Shown here: in pieces, positions 26,281 through 37,300 of the stretch | How the letters are laid out: each line of letters opens with the position of its first letter | Numbering within the stretch: position 1 is the stretch's first letter | NCBI RefSeq assembly: GCF_001584185.1 | Contig: NZ_CP013234.1 | Coordinates: 2,976,001 to 3,040,000 of the forward strand | DNA from: Collimonas pratensis | GTDB lineage: Bacteria; Pseudomonadota; Gammaproteobacteria; Burkholderiales; Burkholderiaceae_D | Direction of reading: 5' to 3' | Length of the DNA stretch: 64,000 bases | Made by a program: the position numbers and the translations under genes | The notes under the pieces: generated by a model | Told to the model about the DNA's origin: nothing | Seen by the model: the letters and a program-made list of their open reading frames with translations, nothing else | Databases searched by the model: none

Positions 26281-26309
26281 GAAAAATCCGTGGCGGGCAA
26301 TGCCCCGCC
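26281..26309 (-). terminator. Hairpin after the second NRPS, before pvdA
   Basis: On the minus strand, GGCGGG-GCATTG-CCCGCC is followed after a 5-base gap by ATTTTTC. It starts 5 bases after the NRPS stop codon. With the T-run slightly displaced it may act as a weak, partial terminator that lowers expression of pvdA and downstream genes relative to the NRPSs, or as an RNA-stabilising hairpin. Confidence 0.45.
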
Positions 26310-26313
26310 GTCT

Positions 26314-29300
26314 TCAATCACCATTACGCAGCGCCACAGGACTAGCCAGGCCGACAGCCAGCCGTTCCGCCAATCCGGAAAAATAGGGGTTGCCGAACAC
26401 CTCGGCAATCGTCAAGGCATAGCCGGCGGCGCAAGCCGCATCGACAAAGCGCACGATGTCGAAGGAGGTTGCCCCGGCGTCAAAAAGATTGTCGTAGTGC
26501 GAAGGCGCACTACCAAACACGCCGTCCCAAATATGCGCCAGCGCCTCGGCCAGCCGGGCGACTCGCGCAGCAGGCATTGCGCTTTCAGCGTTTCCGGCTG
26601 TTGGCCGCACAGCGCGAACTGCATGTCCGGTCCAGACCGATGCCGGCCCCAGCGCGGCATGAGGCGCTTCGGCAAACTGCCGCACCGCCTGCAGGTAGTC
26701 TGCCGTCAGCGCTTCGACGAATCCGGTATCGACCAGTTCGTTGGCATAAGAGAATGCTGCCGTGACACGGCCGTCGGCGTGTTCGACCACGTCCAGCTCC
26801 AGTTCGAACACGACACGATGCCTGACGTCGTTGAAATCGCTCAGCGTCAGTCCGCCCCAGCCTTTACCGGCGCCGCCCTGCGGCCGCATGTAATTGAACA
26901 TGACCTGGAACAGCGGATTGCCGACCGCGCTGCGCGGCGTCCGTAAGGCCGCTACGACATCCGCGAAGGGTGTATCTGCGTGCGCATACGCCGCCAGTGC
27001 GGCGTCGCGAACGGCCGCCAGCACCAGCGCCGGGGAATCCATGCTCGACAAGCGGGTGCGCACCACGACCGCATTGATGAACAAGCCAAGCGCGAGGCGG
27101 GCGGCGTCCGAGGTCAACGCATGTGTCAATTCCCGCGTCGAGGCCAACACACCGATCGGCTGATCGCCGGCGCCCGTAGCGCGGTACAAAGCCACATTCA
27201 AGGCGGCATGCAGCAACATCGGCAAGGTTGCATGCGCCTCCAGCGCCACCGTGCGCAGCTGCTGCAGCAAAGAACGGTCGATCTCGAAAGGGATGCGGCC
27301 TGCCTGCCAGCGCGGCGCAGCTGCGCGTCCGCCCGAAGGCGCAGGCAGCAACAACTGCGGAATATCCTCAAGGGCGTCGCGCCAAAACGCCAGGCGCGCC
27401 CGCGGCGCGGCGCGAGGCAACAGTGGTAGTTCCGGTAGCGGTAACGGCGCATGACAAGAAAAGACCGGTGCAGATGCAGAGCCTGAAACCTGAGCAACAT
27501 AGGCGCTACGGATATCTTCCAGCCAAAGCGCTATCGAATCGCCGTCCGAAATAATGTGATGGACTACCAGCGACAGCACATGATCGTCATCCGCCAGGCG
27601 CAGCAAACGCACGCGCCACAAACCTTCTTCGCCCAGGTTGAATGGCCTCAACGCGTCTTCGTCGGTCAGCGCAGCCGCGCGGGCTAGCCTTGCCGCTTCG
27701 CTGGCGTCATGCGTCAGGTCGGTCAGCGGCAGCGTGACTTCCCACCGTTGCTCGATGCGCTGGCGTGGCAGACTGCCGGCACTTTCGACCAGCCTGGTGC
27801 GCAACGCCGGGTGACGCGCGGCGGCCAGGGCAAACGCAGCGCTCAGCGCAGTGAGATCCAGCGGTCCGCGCAAACGCATTGCCAGAGGAATGTTGTAGGC
27901 GGCATTATCCGGCTGGCTGCGCCACAGGAACCACAGACCAAGCTGCGCCGGCGACAGCGGCAACAAGCCATTGGCATCGACGCTTGCAGAGGCGCCGGCA
28001 GCGCCATGCAAATCGGCCTGGAAATCGGCCTCTGTCGGTATCGCCGCCTGCACCCGCTGCGCATACTGCGACAATAACGGCGCCTCGAACAAGGCCCTTA
28101 CCGGCAGTTCGCGCGCCAACCGCTCAGCTACGCGGGTCGCAACCCGGACTGCCGCCAGCGAGTGCCCTCCCATCTCGAAGAAATGGTCAGCGCGGCCAAC
28201 CCGTTCGACGTTCAGGACTTCACGCCAGATTTGCGCCAGCGCCGCTTCAATGCCGACGCTGGGCGCCTCGTACACGCGTTGCTGGCGTTCCGGCTCCGGC
28301 AAGGCGGCACGGTCGACCTTGCTGTTGGCGTTGCGCGGCAGCGCTTCCAGCACGACGATATGCGCCGGCACCATATAGTCCGGCAAGGTGTGGCGCAAAT
28401 GAGCGTCCAGTTCAGCAGCATCGGCGCGCAGCTGGCGCGCCCTTGCTTCATCGCTCAGTTCGACATAGGCCACCAGGACTGCCTGCGCGCCCTTGCCGTG
28501 GACAATCGCCACCGCCTCGCGCACGTCGTCATGGGCAGCCAGCTGGGCTTCGATCTCACCCAGTTCAATGCGCAGGCCGCGCAGCTTGACCTGATGGTCT
28601 ACCCTACCGATAAAGTCGAACACGCCGTCCGCTCGGCGCTTGACCAGATCGCCGGTGCGGTACAGCCGCGCCCCGAGCGCCCCAAAGGGATCCGGCACAA
28701 AACGTTCGGCGGTCAGCGCCGGCCGCTGCAGATAGCCGCGCGCCACGCCAACGCCCTCGCCGCCCAGGTACAGTTCGCCGATAACGCCGACCGGCAACGG
28801 GTTCAGGCGGGTATCCAGCACATGGGCGGTACGCGCGCCGACCAGCGTGCCGATCGGCAGGTAGGCGCTGTCGGCCAGCTTGGCGCTATCGTCTTGCGGA
28901 TGGAACATCCACAGCATCGGCGTAATCACCGTTTCGGTGGGACCGTAGCCGTTGACGATGCGGACCTCGGGGAAGGCACGGCGCATCAGCGCAAAGGCTT
29001 CGCGCGAAGTTGCTTCGCCGCCTACCGTCAGCGAGCGCAAGGTAGGCGGTGCGCCATGCGCCAGCGCCCATTCCGCCAGCTGGGTGGCGCAACCGGGCGG
29101 CACATACGTCATGGTGACACCCTCGCGCACCATCATCTTGCAAGTCTGGGCCGGCGGCCACAGGGTATCGGCGGTGATGGCGATCGCGGCGCCCGACATG
29201 TATTGCGAAAACCAGCCCTCATGGGCGCCGTCGAAATTGACCGACTGGAACAGCAGGAAAACATCTTTCTCGCCGGCGCCGTAGCGCTCGGCAATCGCTG

Positions 29301-31377
29301 CGCAATGCCGCGTAAAGCTGCAGTGATCGACCACCACGCCCTTTGGTTTGCCGGTCGAGCCGGAGGTGTAGATGACATAAGCGGCCTGCAGCGGCGACAC
29401 TTGCGGCAATTTGACCGATGCAAGCTGTGCGTCGTCGACGCTGGCGTCGCCGGCTTCGCTTGCCAGCCAGATCCGCAATTCATCCGATACCGGCAGCATC
29501 GACAGGCTTTGGGCCTCGCTGATCACATGGCAGATCTGCGCATCGGCTATCATCTGCGCCAGACGTTCGCGCGGGTGAGCTGGATCGAGCGGAACAAACG
29601 CCGCCCCCGATTTCAACACCGCAATCAAGGTCACCAGCAGGTCAACCGAGCGACCCAGCGCCACCCCGACCCGCATCTCGGCAGTGATGCCGGCGGCGAC
29701 CAGGCGCCGTGCCAGACGGGTGGCGCGGGCCTCGACCTCGCCGCGCGTGAAAGCGCGCTGCAGATCGGCGACACCGCGTGCATCCGGGCGTTCCTGTGCA
29801 AAATCGGCAATATGCTCATGCACCGCCTTGAAGTTTTGCACCGGCGTTTGCACCGGCGCTTCCGCCTGCTGCGGCGGCAAACGATTCCAGGCCGTGAGTT
29901 GCGCCAACTCGGCCGGCGGCAGCCATTGCAGATCGCCGAGTGCGGTATCCGGTGCAGCCACAGCACTCGATAGCAGGGTAAGAAAGCGTTCGGCGAGACG
30001 TACTGCCGCGTCGGCATCGAACAAGTCCAGTGCATAGGTAAACGCGGCGCTTATGCCATCATCGCTTTCCTCGCAGCTCAGCGTCAGGTCGAACTTGGCG
30101 TATGGCGTCCCCGAAGGCAAAACACTGATGGCCACGTCCGCCAGCGTCGGCAGGTGCCGCCGTGCACCGTAAGCCGCCATCACCTGGAACAGGGGATTGT
30201 GGCTGGCGCTGCGCACCACGCCAAGCGCCTCGACCACCTGTTCGAACGGTACATCCTGATGCGATTGCGCATCGATCAGGTTGCGCTGGGTCGCATCCAC
30301 CAGCGCTGCGAACGATTGCGTCATCCCGGTGCCGACCGCCAAGGTCAAGGTGTTGACGAAGAAGCCTATCAGACCGGCGGTTTCCGCCCTTTCGCGGTTC
30401 GCTGCCGGCACCCCGACCTGGATCTGCGCTTCACCCGAAGCGCGCGCCAGCAAGCCATTCAAGGTCGCCAGCAGCACCGCAAACGGTGTCGCCCGGCGGG
30501 CATTGGCAAGATCCCGCAGCTGCTGCGTCAGCTTGTCGTCTATGCGGAACAGATGGCGGGCGCCGCGCGCGCTGCGTTGCGCCGGCCGCGGCGCCGCGCC
30601 GGGCAGCATCAAGACGTCGCGGCTGGCGTCCAGCTGGGTGCGCCAGAATTCCAGCTGGCGCTCGCGTTCGCCGGCATCCAGCCAGCGGCGCTGCCATAAC
30701 GCGTAGTCGGCGTACTGGATCGGCAACGGCGCCAGCGACACCGCCTCTTTCATCGCGTAGGCGCGATAGAAGGCGCTCAGCTCGGCCAGCAAGACGTCGA
30801 CCGACCAGCCGTCGGCCACGATGTGATGCAAGGTCAGCGCCAGCCAATGCGTATTGGCGTCCAACCGTATCAGGCAAGCCCGCAGCAACGGTCCTTGGGT
30901 CAGGTCGAAAGCTTGGGCCTCGTCACCGGCGGCGATCAATTCTGCCCTGGCAACCCGCGCAAAGGCAGGAAAATCGCTGAGGTCGGTTTGATGCCAGGGG
31001 CAACGCAGCGGTGCATGCACTGTCTGCTGCACGCCGTCGGCACTTTCGGTGAAAGTCGTGCGCAAGGCTTCATGCCGTGCGATCAAGGCATCGCACGACA
31101 GGCGCAAGGCATGGGCGTCGAGCTTGCCATCCAGCTGCATGCGTTCGGTAATGTGATAGGCCGCCGGCTCGTCGATCATGCGCGCATGCAGCCACAAACG
31201 CATCTGCGCAAACGACGCCGGCACGCTGGCGGCGCGCTCGGCACGCGGCGGAATCGGCAGCAGACGAAAATCGATGCCGGCGGCGTCCAGCTTCTGCAGG
31301 AACAGCTTGCGCTGGGCCTCGGGCAGTTGCGCAAAACGCGTGGCCAGCGACAGCAGATCAGGTTTTACATTGCTCAT
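26314..31377 (-). CDS. orbJ: Siderophore non-ribosomal peptide synthetase, second subunit (C-A-T-C-T)
   Basis: A 1687-residue NRPS. A condensation domain comes first (HHIVADGW near 182). The adenylation domain has VIYTSGSTGKPKG near 665 and specificity positions read by eye as D-G-E-Y-T-G-G-I-T-K, which I associate with N5-modified ornithine. A carrier follows (MGGHSL near 1067), then a second condensation domain (HHIISDG near 1271) and a terminal carrier-like segment (DAGATSFD near 1632). There is no thioesterase. In ornibactin-type synthesis the last C domain is thought to release the chain onto a diamine (putrescine), which fits. The AAGGA ribosome site overlaps the end of the upstream NRPS, 9 bases away, so the two are cotranslated. 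Confidence 0.92.
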   Translation of the reverse strand: MSNVKPDLLSLATRFAQLPEAQRKLFLQKLDAAGIDFRLLPIPPRAERAASVPASFAQMRLWLHARMIDEPAAYHITERMQLDGKLDAHALRLSCDALIARHEALRTTFTESADGVQQTVHAPLRCPWHQTDLSDFPAFARVARAELIAAGDEAQAFDLTQGPLLRACLIRLDANTHWLALTLHHIVADGWSVDVLLAELSAFYRAYAMKEAVSLAPLPIQYADYALWQRRWLDAGERERQLEFWRTQLDASRDVLMLPGAAPRPAQRSARGARHLFRIDDKLTQQLRDLANARRATPFAVLLATLNGLLARASGEAQIQVGVPAANRERAETAGLIGFFVNTLTLAVGTGMTQSFAALVDATQRNLIDAQSHQDVPFEQVVEALGVVRSASHNPLFQVMAAYGARRHLPTLADVAISVLPSGTPYAKFDLTLSCEESDDGISAAFTYALDLFDADAAVRLAERFLTLLSSAVAAPDTALGDLQWLPPAELAQLTAWNRLPPQQAEAPVQTPVQNFKAVHEHIADFAQERPDARGVADLQRAFTRGEVEARATRLARRLVAAGITAEMRVGVALGRSVDLLVTLIAVLKSGAAFVPLDPAHPRERLAQMIADAQICHVISEAQSLSMLPVSDELRIWLASEAGDASVDDAQLASVKLPQVSPLQAAYVIYTSGSTGKPKGVVVDHCSFTRHCAAIAERYGAGEKDVFLLFQSVNFDGAHEGWFSQYMSGAAIAITADTLWPPAQTCKMMVREGVTMTYVPPGCATQLAEWALAHGAPPTLRSLTVGGEATSREAFALMRRAFPEVRIVNGYGPTETVITPMLWMFHPQDDSAKLADSAYLPIGTLVGARTAHVLDTRLNPLPVGVIGELYLGGEGVGVARGYLQRPALTAERFVPDPFGALGARLYRTGDLVKRRADGVFDFIGRVDHQVKLRGLRIELGEIEAQLAAHDDVREAVAIVHGKGAQAVLVAYVELSDEARARQLRADAAELDAHLRHTLPDYMVPAHIVVLEALPRNANSKVDRAALPEPERQQRVYEAPSVGIEAALAQIWREVLNVERVGRADHFFEMGGHSLAAVRVATRVAERLARELPVRALFEAPLLSQYAQRVQAAIPTEADFQADLHGAAGASASVDANGLLPLSPAQLGLWFLWRSQPDNAAYNIPLAMRLRGPLDLTALSAAFALAAARHPALRTRLVESAGSLPRQRIEQRWEVTLPLTDLTHDASEAARLARAAALTDEDALRPFNLGEEGLWRVRLLRLADDDHVLSLVVHHIISDGDSIALWLEDIRSAYVAQVSGSASAPVFSCHAPLPLPELPLLPRAAPRARLAFWRDALEDIPQLLLPAPSGGRAAAPRWQAGRIPFEIDRSLLQQLRTVALEAHATLPMLLHAALNVALYRATGAGDQPIGVLASTRELTHALTSDAARLALGLFINAVVVRTRLSSMDSPALVLAAVRDAALAAYAHADTPFADVVAALRTPRSAVGNPLFQVMFNYMRPQGGAGKGWGGLTLSDFNDVRHRVVFELELDVVEHADGRVTAAFSYANELVDTGFVEALTADYLQAVRQFAEAPHAALGPASVWTGHAVRAVRPTAGNAESAMPAARVARLAEALAHIWDGVFGSAPSHYDNLFDAGATSFDIVRFVDAACAAGYALTIAEVFGNPYFSGLAERLAVGLASPVALRNGD

Positions 31378-31386
31378 CGATGATCC

Positions 31387-34300
31387 TTATTCCATTTCCA
31401 GTTCAGCCAGCAGCGCATCGATGGCGCTGGCCGCGTCCGGGCCAGTGCTGGTGCTGCGCTCGGCCAATGCCTGGTCGATCAATGCGGCACAGCCGGCCAG
31501 GGTGCGCTGCTCGAACATGGCGCGCAGCGGCAACATCAGCTGCCAGTGCAGATTGGCCTGGGCATTGGCCTGGGTGGCCAGCAGCGAATGGCCGCCGAGC
31601 ATGAAGAAATCGTCGTCGCGGTCGACCGCAGCGATCCGCAACACACGCTGCCAGATGGCGGCGAGTGTGCGTTCGGTATCGCTCTGCAGCACCACGGCCG
31701 GTTTTTCCTGGCGCTGCGGCGCCGGCAAGGCGTTGCGGTCGCACTTGCCGTTGGGCGTCACTGGCAGCGCATCCAGCTGAATCAGCTGCGCCGGCACCAT
31801 ATAAGCAGGCAGCTGCGCCCGCAGGACAGCTAACAGCGACTCCTGGTCCAGTGCATTGCCGGCGCCGCGGGCAACATAGCCGATCAATTGTTCATTACGC
31901 ACGATCACCACTGCATCGTGCACGCCGGTGATTGTCCGCAGCAGCGCTTCGATTTCGCCCGGCTCGATGCGTTGGCCGCGCAGCTTGACCTGGGTATCGC
32001 TGCGGCCCAGGTAATCGAGCGCGCCATCGGACCGGCGCCGCGCCAGGTCGCCGCTACGGTAAAGCCGTGCGCCAGGCAGGAAAGGATCCGGAACGAAGCG
32101 CTCGGCCGTCAGCCCGGGACGGCCAAGATAGCCGCGCGCCAGGCCGGTTCCACCCAGGTACAGTTCACCGACGCCGCCTGGCGGAACCGGATGCAGGGCC
32201 AGGTCCAGCACGTGCAGTTGCAGGTTGGCGATCGGATGGCCGATCGGCACTGCGGCCGCCTGGATATCTTCTGCGCCGCAAGTCCAGTGCGAGACGTCGA
32301 TTGCCGCCTCGGCCGGTCCATACAGGTTGTACAGGCGGGCATGCGGCAACAGCTGCGCCACCCTGGCCACCAGTTCCGGCGGCAAGGCTTCGCCGCTGGC
32401 AACGATGCGCTGAATGCTGGCGCAGCGCGCGGCAGCCTTGAAATCATCCAGATAGGCAAGGAATGCCGCCAGCATCGACGGCACGAAATGCAAGGTGCTG
32501 ACGCCGTGGCTTTCAATCGCCGCCACCAACCGTGCCGGATCGCGGTGGTCGCCCGGCGCGGCAATCGCGAGCCTGGCGCCGATGGCCAGCGGCCAGACAA
32601 ATTCCCAGACCGAGACATCGAAACCGAACGGTGTCTTGTGCAGCACCACGTCGTCGCCTTGCAGCTGATAGGCGGACTGCATCCAGGCAATCCGGTTGGC
32701 CAGTGCGCGGTGGCTGTTGCCGGCGCCCTTGGGCTTGCCGGTCGAGCCGGAGGTGTAGATCAGATAGGCCAGTTGGTCGACGTTAACTTCAATCGGCAGC
32801 CGAGCCGCGACCTTGGCTTGCAACAGCTCGCCGACAGTCAGGATGGCAACGCCGGGGCCGGTCACCGCCGTCTGCACGCGTTCGTGCAGATGCGGCTGGG
32901 TAATCACAACCGCAGGCTGGGCATCGTTAAGCAGATGGGCGATGCGTTCGGCCGGGTAATCCGGATCGATAGGCAGATAGGCGGCTCCGGCTTTCAGCAC
33001 GCCGAGCAGCGCAATCACCATGTCGAAGGAACGCTCGATACAGAGCGCTACGGCGCTGTCCGGCTGCACGCCCTTGGCCAGCAACGCTGCCGCAACCTGG
33101 CTGGCGCGCTGCTCCAGTTCGGCGTAGCTCAGCTGCCTGCACTTGCCTGCGGCATCCAGCATCTCCAGCGCGACGGCTGTCGGGGTTGTCAGGGCTGCGC
33201 GTTCAAACTGCCGATGCATGGGCACTTGCTGTACCAGCGGCCAATCTTTTGCGGTAGCGTTCCAGCCGGCCAGCACTGCCAGTTGATCAGCGCCGGTCAG
33301 CGACATGGCGCCCAGCGCCGCCTGCGGATCGTTAATCAGCGCTTCGATCGCAGCGGTGAATACATCGTGCAGCGCTGCGACGCTTGCCGCGCTGATGCGT
33401 GTTGCATCGTAGCCGTAGTCTATGGTCAGCGCTGCATCTACCCCGGCCCCTGCTTCGATCACCAGAGTAAGGGCGAAGTCGGTGGCCTCGATATTGCGCA
33501 AATCGCGCATCTTGAGCGAGCGCTCGTCACGCCCCTGCCATGCCTCGTCGACCGGATAGTTTTCAAACACCAGGAGGGTATCGAACAAAGCTCCCTGCCC
33601 GGCCCAGCGCTGGATCTCATACAGCGGCGTCTGCGCGTATTCTGCCGCGGCAGCATTATCGCTCTGCAACTGATGCAGCCATGCCGCTGCCGACAAGCCT
33701 GGCAAAGGTGCGGCGATGACCGGCAAGGTATTGATGAACAGGCCGAGCACGGTGTCGACATCGGCCAGTGTATCTGGCCGCCCTGCCACCGTTGCGCCAA
33801 AAGCTACGCTAGTCTGGTTGCAGCTGCGTTGCAGGGTCAGCGCCCAGGCTCCCTGCACCAGAGTATTCAAGGTGATCTTCAAGCGCCGCGCAGTCTCGGA
33901 CATGCGCGTCATGGCGGCAGCCGGAAAAACCGCGCGCCAGCTACGCTGTTCGGCTGGGCGGCCAGCGTCTGCTTCGCGCTCGGCGACCAAGGTCGGCTGC
34001 GCCAGTTGCGCCAGCCGTTGCTGCCAGAAGCTGCGTTCGGCATCCTGGTCGCGAACGGCTAGCCAGGCGATGAAATCGCGATAGCGCGTCTTTGCCGGCG
34101 CTGCGAACGGTTGCGGGCGTGGCGGCTCGATATAGTCCCGCAGCACATCTGCGAAGAAGCGCGCCGTGCTCCAGCCATCCAGCAGCAGGTGATGGCGGGT
34201 CCAAACCAGGCGCCATTCATCTTCCGTGAAACGAATCAATGCCACACGCATCAGCGGCGGCGCGCTCAGATCGAAGCTGCGTGCCCTATCCTGCTGTAGC

Positions 34301-37300
34301 CAGTCATCGAATGCCGTGTTCGCCTCAATACCGCGTTCGCGCCAGTCGAACAGGTCGACCGTCATCTTCGCCTGGCGATGGACAATCTGCACCGGCAGTG
34401 CCTCGCCGGCGGTAAAGCCGGTGCGCAAGATGTCGTGGCGCGCTACCGCAGCGCCAAAGGCTGCGCTCAGGCGCGCCACATCCGGATTGGACAAGGTGGC
34501 GACCAGCTGATTGACATAGGTCGATTGTTCCGGTGCGAACAGCGAATGGAACAGGATCCCTTGCTGCATGGGAGACAGCGGATACATATCCTCTACGGTG
34601 CGCAAATCGAAAGGCAGCCGCTCCAGCGTGGCTTGCGACAAACCGGCCGCGCGTGCCAGCGGATAGTCGCCAGGCGTGGCGCCGCCCCCGCGCTGTGCCA
34701 GGCGTTGCGTACAGGCGTTAACCAGTGCTGCGAGTGCGCTTTCAAAGCGCTGCGCGAGCGTCTCGATGGTGGCGCGCTCGAACTGTGTGCTGCCATATAC
34801 CCAATGTACTTTCAGCGTGCGCGGCCCGTCGGCGTCCAGATAAGCATGGATCGCCAGCGCGTTGCCGAGCGGACCGGCCGGGTCACGCTCGCGACCGGCG
34901 CCGCCGAAACGTGCTACCAGGGCAGCGTCGCGCATGGCGTCAAACTGGCCGAGATAGTTGAAAGTCACGCGTGGCCGCTGCACTGCAGCCAAGGCGGCGC
35001 GGGTTGCCGCATCGCCGTAATGGCGCAAAACACCGAAACCCAGGCCCTTATGCGGCACTGCCCGCAAACTGTCCTTGACGGCGCCGAGGGTGGCTGCGGG
35101 CTGGTCTTCAACCGTCACCGCCAGCGGATAATGGCTGGTCAGCCAGCCCAGCGTGCGGCTGGCGTCGATGTCGTCGAACAAGGCTTCGCGGCCATGTCCT
35201 TCCAGTTCCACCCGGCAGTACGGCTGCCCGGTCTGGCTGCTCAAGGTCTGCGCCAGCGCGGCGATCAGCAGTTCGATCATTTGCGTGCGGTAGGCGGCAT
35301 TGGCGTCAGTCAGTGCGCTGCGCGTCAGCTCGGCATCCAGCACCTGGACCACGACTGCGGCGTCGGCATTGGTCGCGGCTGCCTGCGGATGATCAAGCTG
35401 CAGGTCCTCATGAGCTGTCGCAAGCGTTGTCCAATAAGAGGTTTCGCCGACAAACGGCGAACCTGCTTCACTGGCGGCGCGCGCCAGACGGGCGGCCCAA
35501 TCCTGGGCAGCGACGCTACCTGCCGTAAGCCGGATGCTGCGCCGTTCGCGCGCCGCGCGATACGCTGCGTCCAGGTCTTCCAGCAAAATGCGCCAGGAGA
35601 CGCCGTCGACGATCAGATGGTGGATCGCCAGATAGAGCTGGCTACGGCCGTCTGGGAGCATCGCTGCGAACGCGCAGGCCAACGGGCCGTGGGTAAGATC
35701 TAGCTGGCATTGCAAGACATCGAATTGCGCCAGCGCATCGGCTCCATCATGCGCAGCGCCCGTGGCTAGCGGCAGATTGACATAGGCCTGCGGCGCCAAC
35801 GTGATTTGCCATGCACCGGTGGCACTATCCTGGATAAAGCGCTGTTTGAAAATGTCGTGATGATTGAGCAAACTCTCGAAAGCGCGGGCGAAAGCGTCGA
35901 AATCGAATGGTTCCTGCAAGTCGAACTGGATAGCCTGGTTCCAGTGACCGCGCTGCGGGATGTCGAATTCAAAAAAACGCAGTTGCGCGGGCGTCAACAA
36001 TAGAAGCTCGTCGCGCTTGGCTGCCTGAGGTTTTGCCGGCGCCGCCACGACAAGATTGTCGGTCGAAACCGCTACCTGCCCCAGTCGGGCTATGGTGGGG
36101 CCGTCAAACAGCTGTTTTGGCGTAAACCGTACACCGCGCTTGCGCGAGCGCGCAATGACCTGGAGCACCAGGATGGAATCGCCGCCCAGCTCAAAGAAAT
36201 TATCTTCGCGCCCGATCGATTCCGCCTTCAATACCTCTTTCCAGACCGCCGCCAGGGTTTCTTCAATCACGCCGCGCGGCGCATCGCCGGTCGCCGCCGC
36301 AGTCACAGGCGCGCTCGCCAATGCACGCAGGGCCTGGCGATCGACCTTGCCGTTGGCGGTTACCGGCAACACATCCAGCACCATCAGCAGGGCCGGCACC
36401 ATGTAATCGGGCAGGCGTTGCGCCAGTTTCTCGCGCAATGCGTTCTGGTCGAGCAATGCGGCCGCACGCGCTGTGACAAACGAGGCCAGCCGCATGCGGC
36501 CGTCCTGCTCGAACGCCAGCGTGCTTGCTTGCGCCACGCCGTCGAGTGTCAGCAGCAGTGCGCTGATTTCACCGGGCTCAACGCGATAGCCGCGGATTTT
36601 CACCTGGTCATCGACGCGGCCTAGGAAATCCAGCCGGCGGTCGGCGCGCAGCCGCACGCGGTCGCCGGTGCGGTAGAGACGCTGTCCATCGGCAAAAGGA
36701 TGCGGCAGGAAGCGCTCGGCAGTCGCTGCCGCGCGTCCCAGGTAGCCGCGGGCCACGCCGGGGCCGCCCAGGTAGAGCTCGCCGATGGCGCCGGGCGGGA
36801 CACTGGCGCCGTGGGCATCCAGCACGTAGGCTTGCGCATTCGGCAACGGCAATCCAAGCGGCACGCCCTCTGCCACGCTGGCTCTTGCGCGTAACGTGGC
36901 CTGTGCCGGCGCAGAAGTATCGCAGGTGAGCGCACCGACGGTTGCCTCGGTCGGACCGTAGTGATTGATGACGCGGCAACCTGGCTTGAGCGCCGCTATC
37001 CGCTCCACTAGCGCCCACGGCAATGTTTCGCCGCCGGTGATCAATGCATGGCCCGGCAGCACGTCGGCCGGCTGGCGCGCATCGAGCAGCGCATGCAGAT
37101 GGCTGGGCACGATCTTCAAGATGCCGACATCGCGGCTGCGCATTTCCTCGGCAAAGCGATCGGGGTCGAACGCGCATTGCGCCGGCAGCAGATGCAGCGT
37201 GCGGCCGGAGCACAGGGCGCCGAACAGCGTGGTATGGCCAAGGTCGGCCGCGACTGTCGACACCATCGCCATCGAAGCATCTGCGCTGAATGCCAATTCA

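Noticed and set aside
28162..34062. Several plus-strand frames of 600-720 codons opposite the NRPS genes
   Set aside because: Arg/Gln-rich shadow translations of NRPS domains; none has a recognisable domain.
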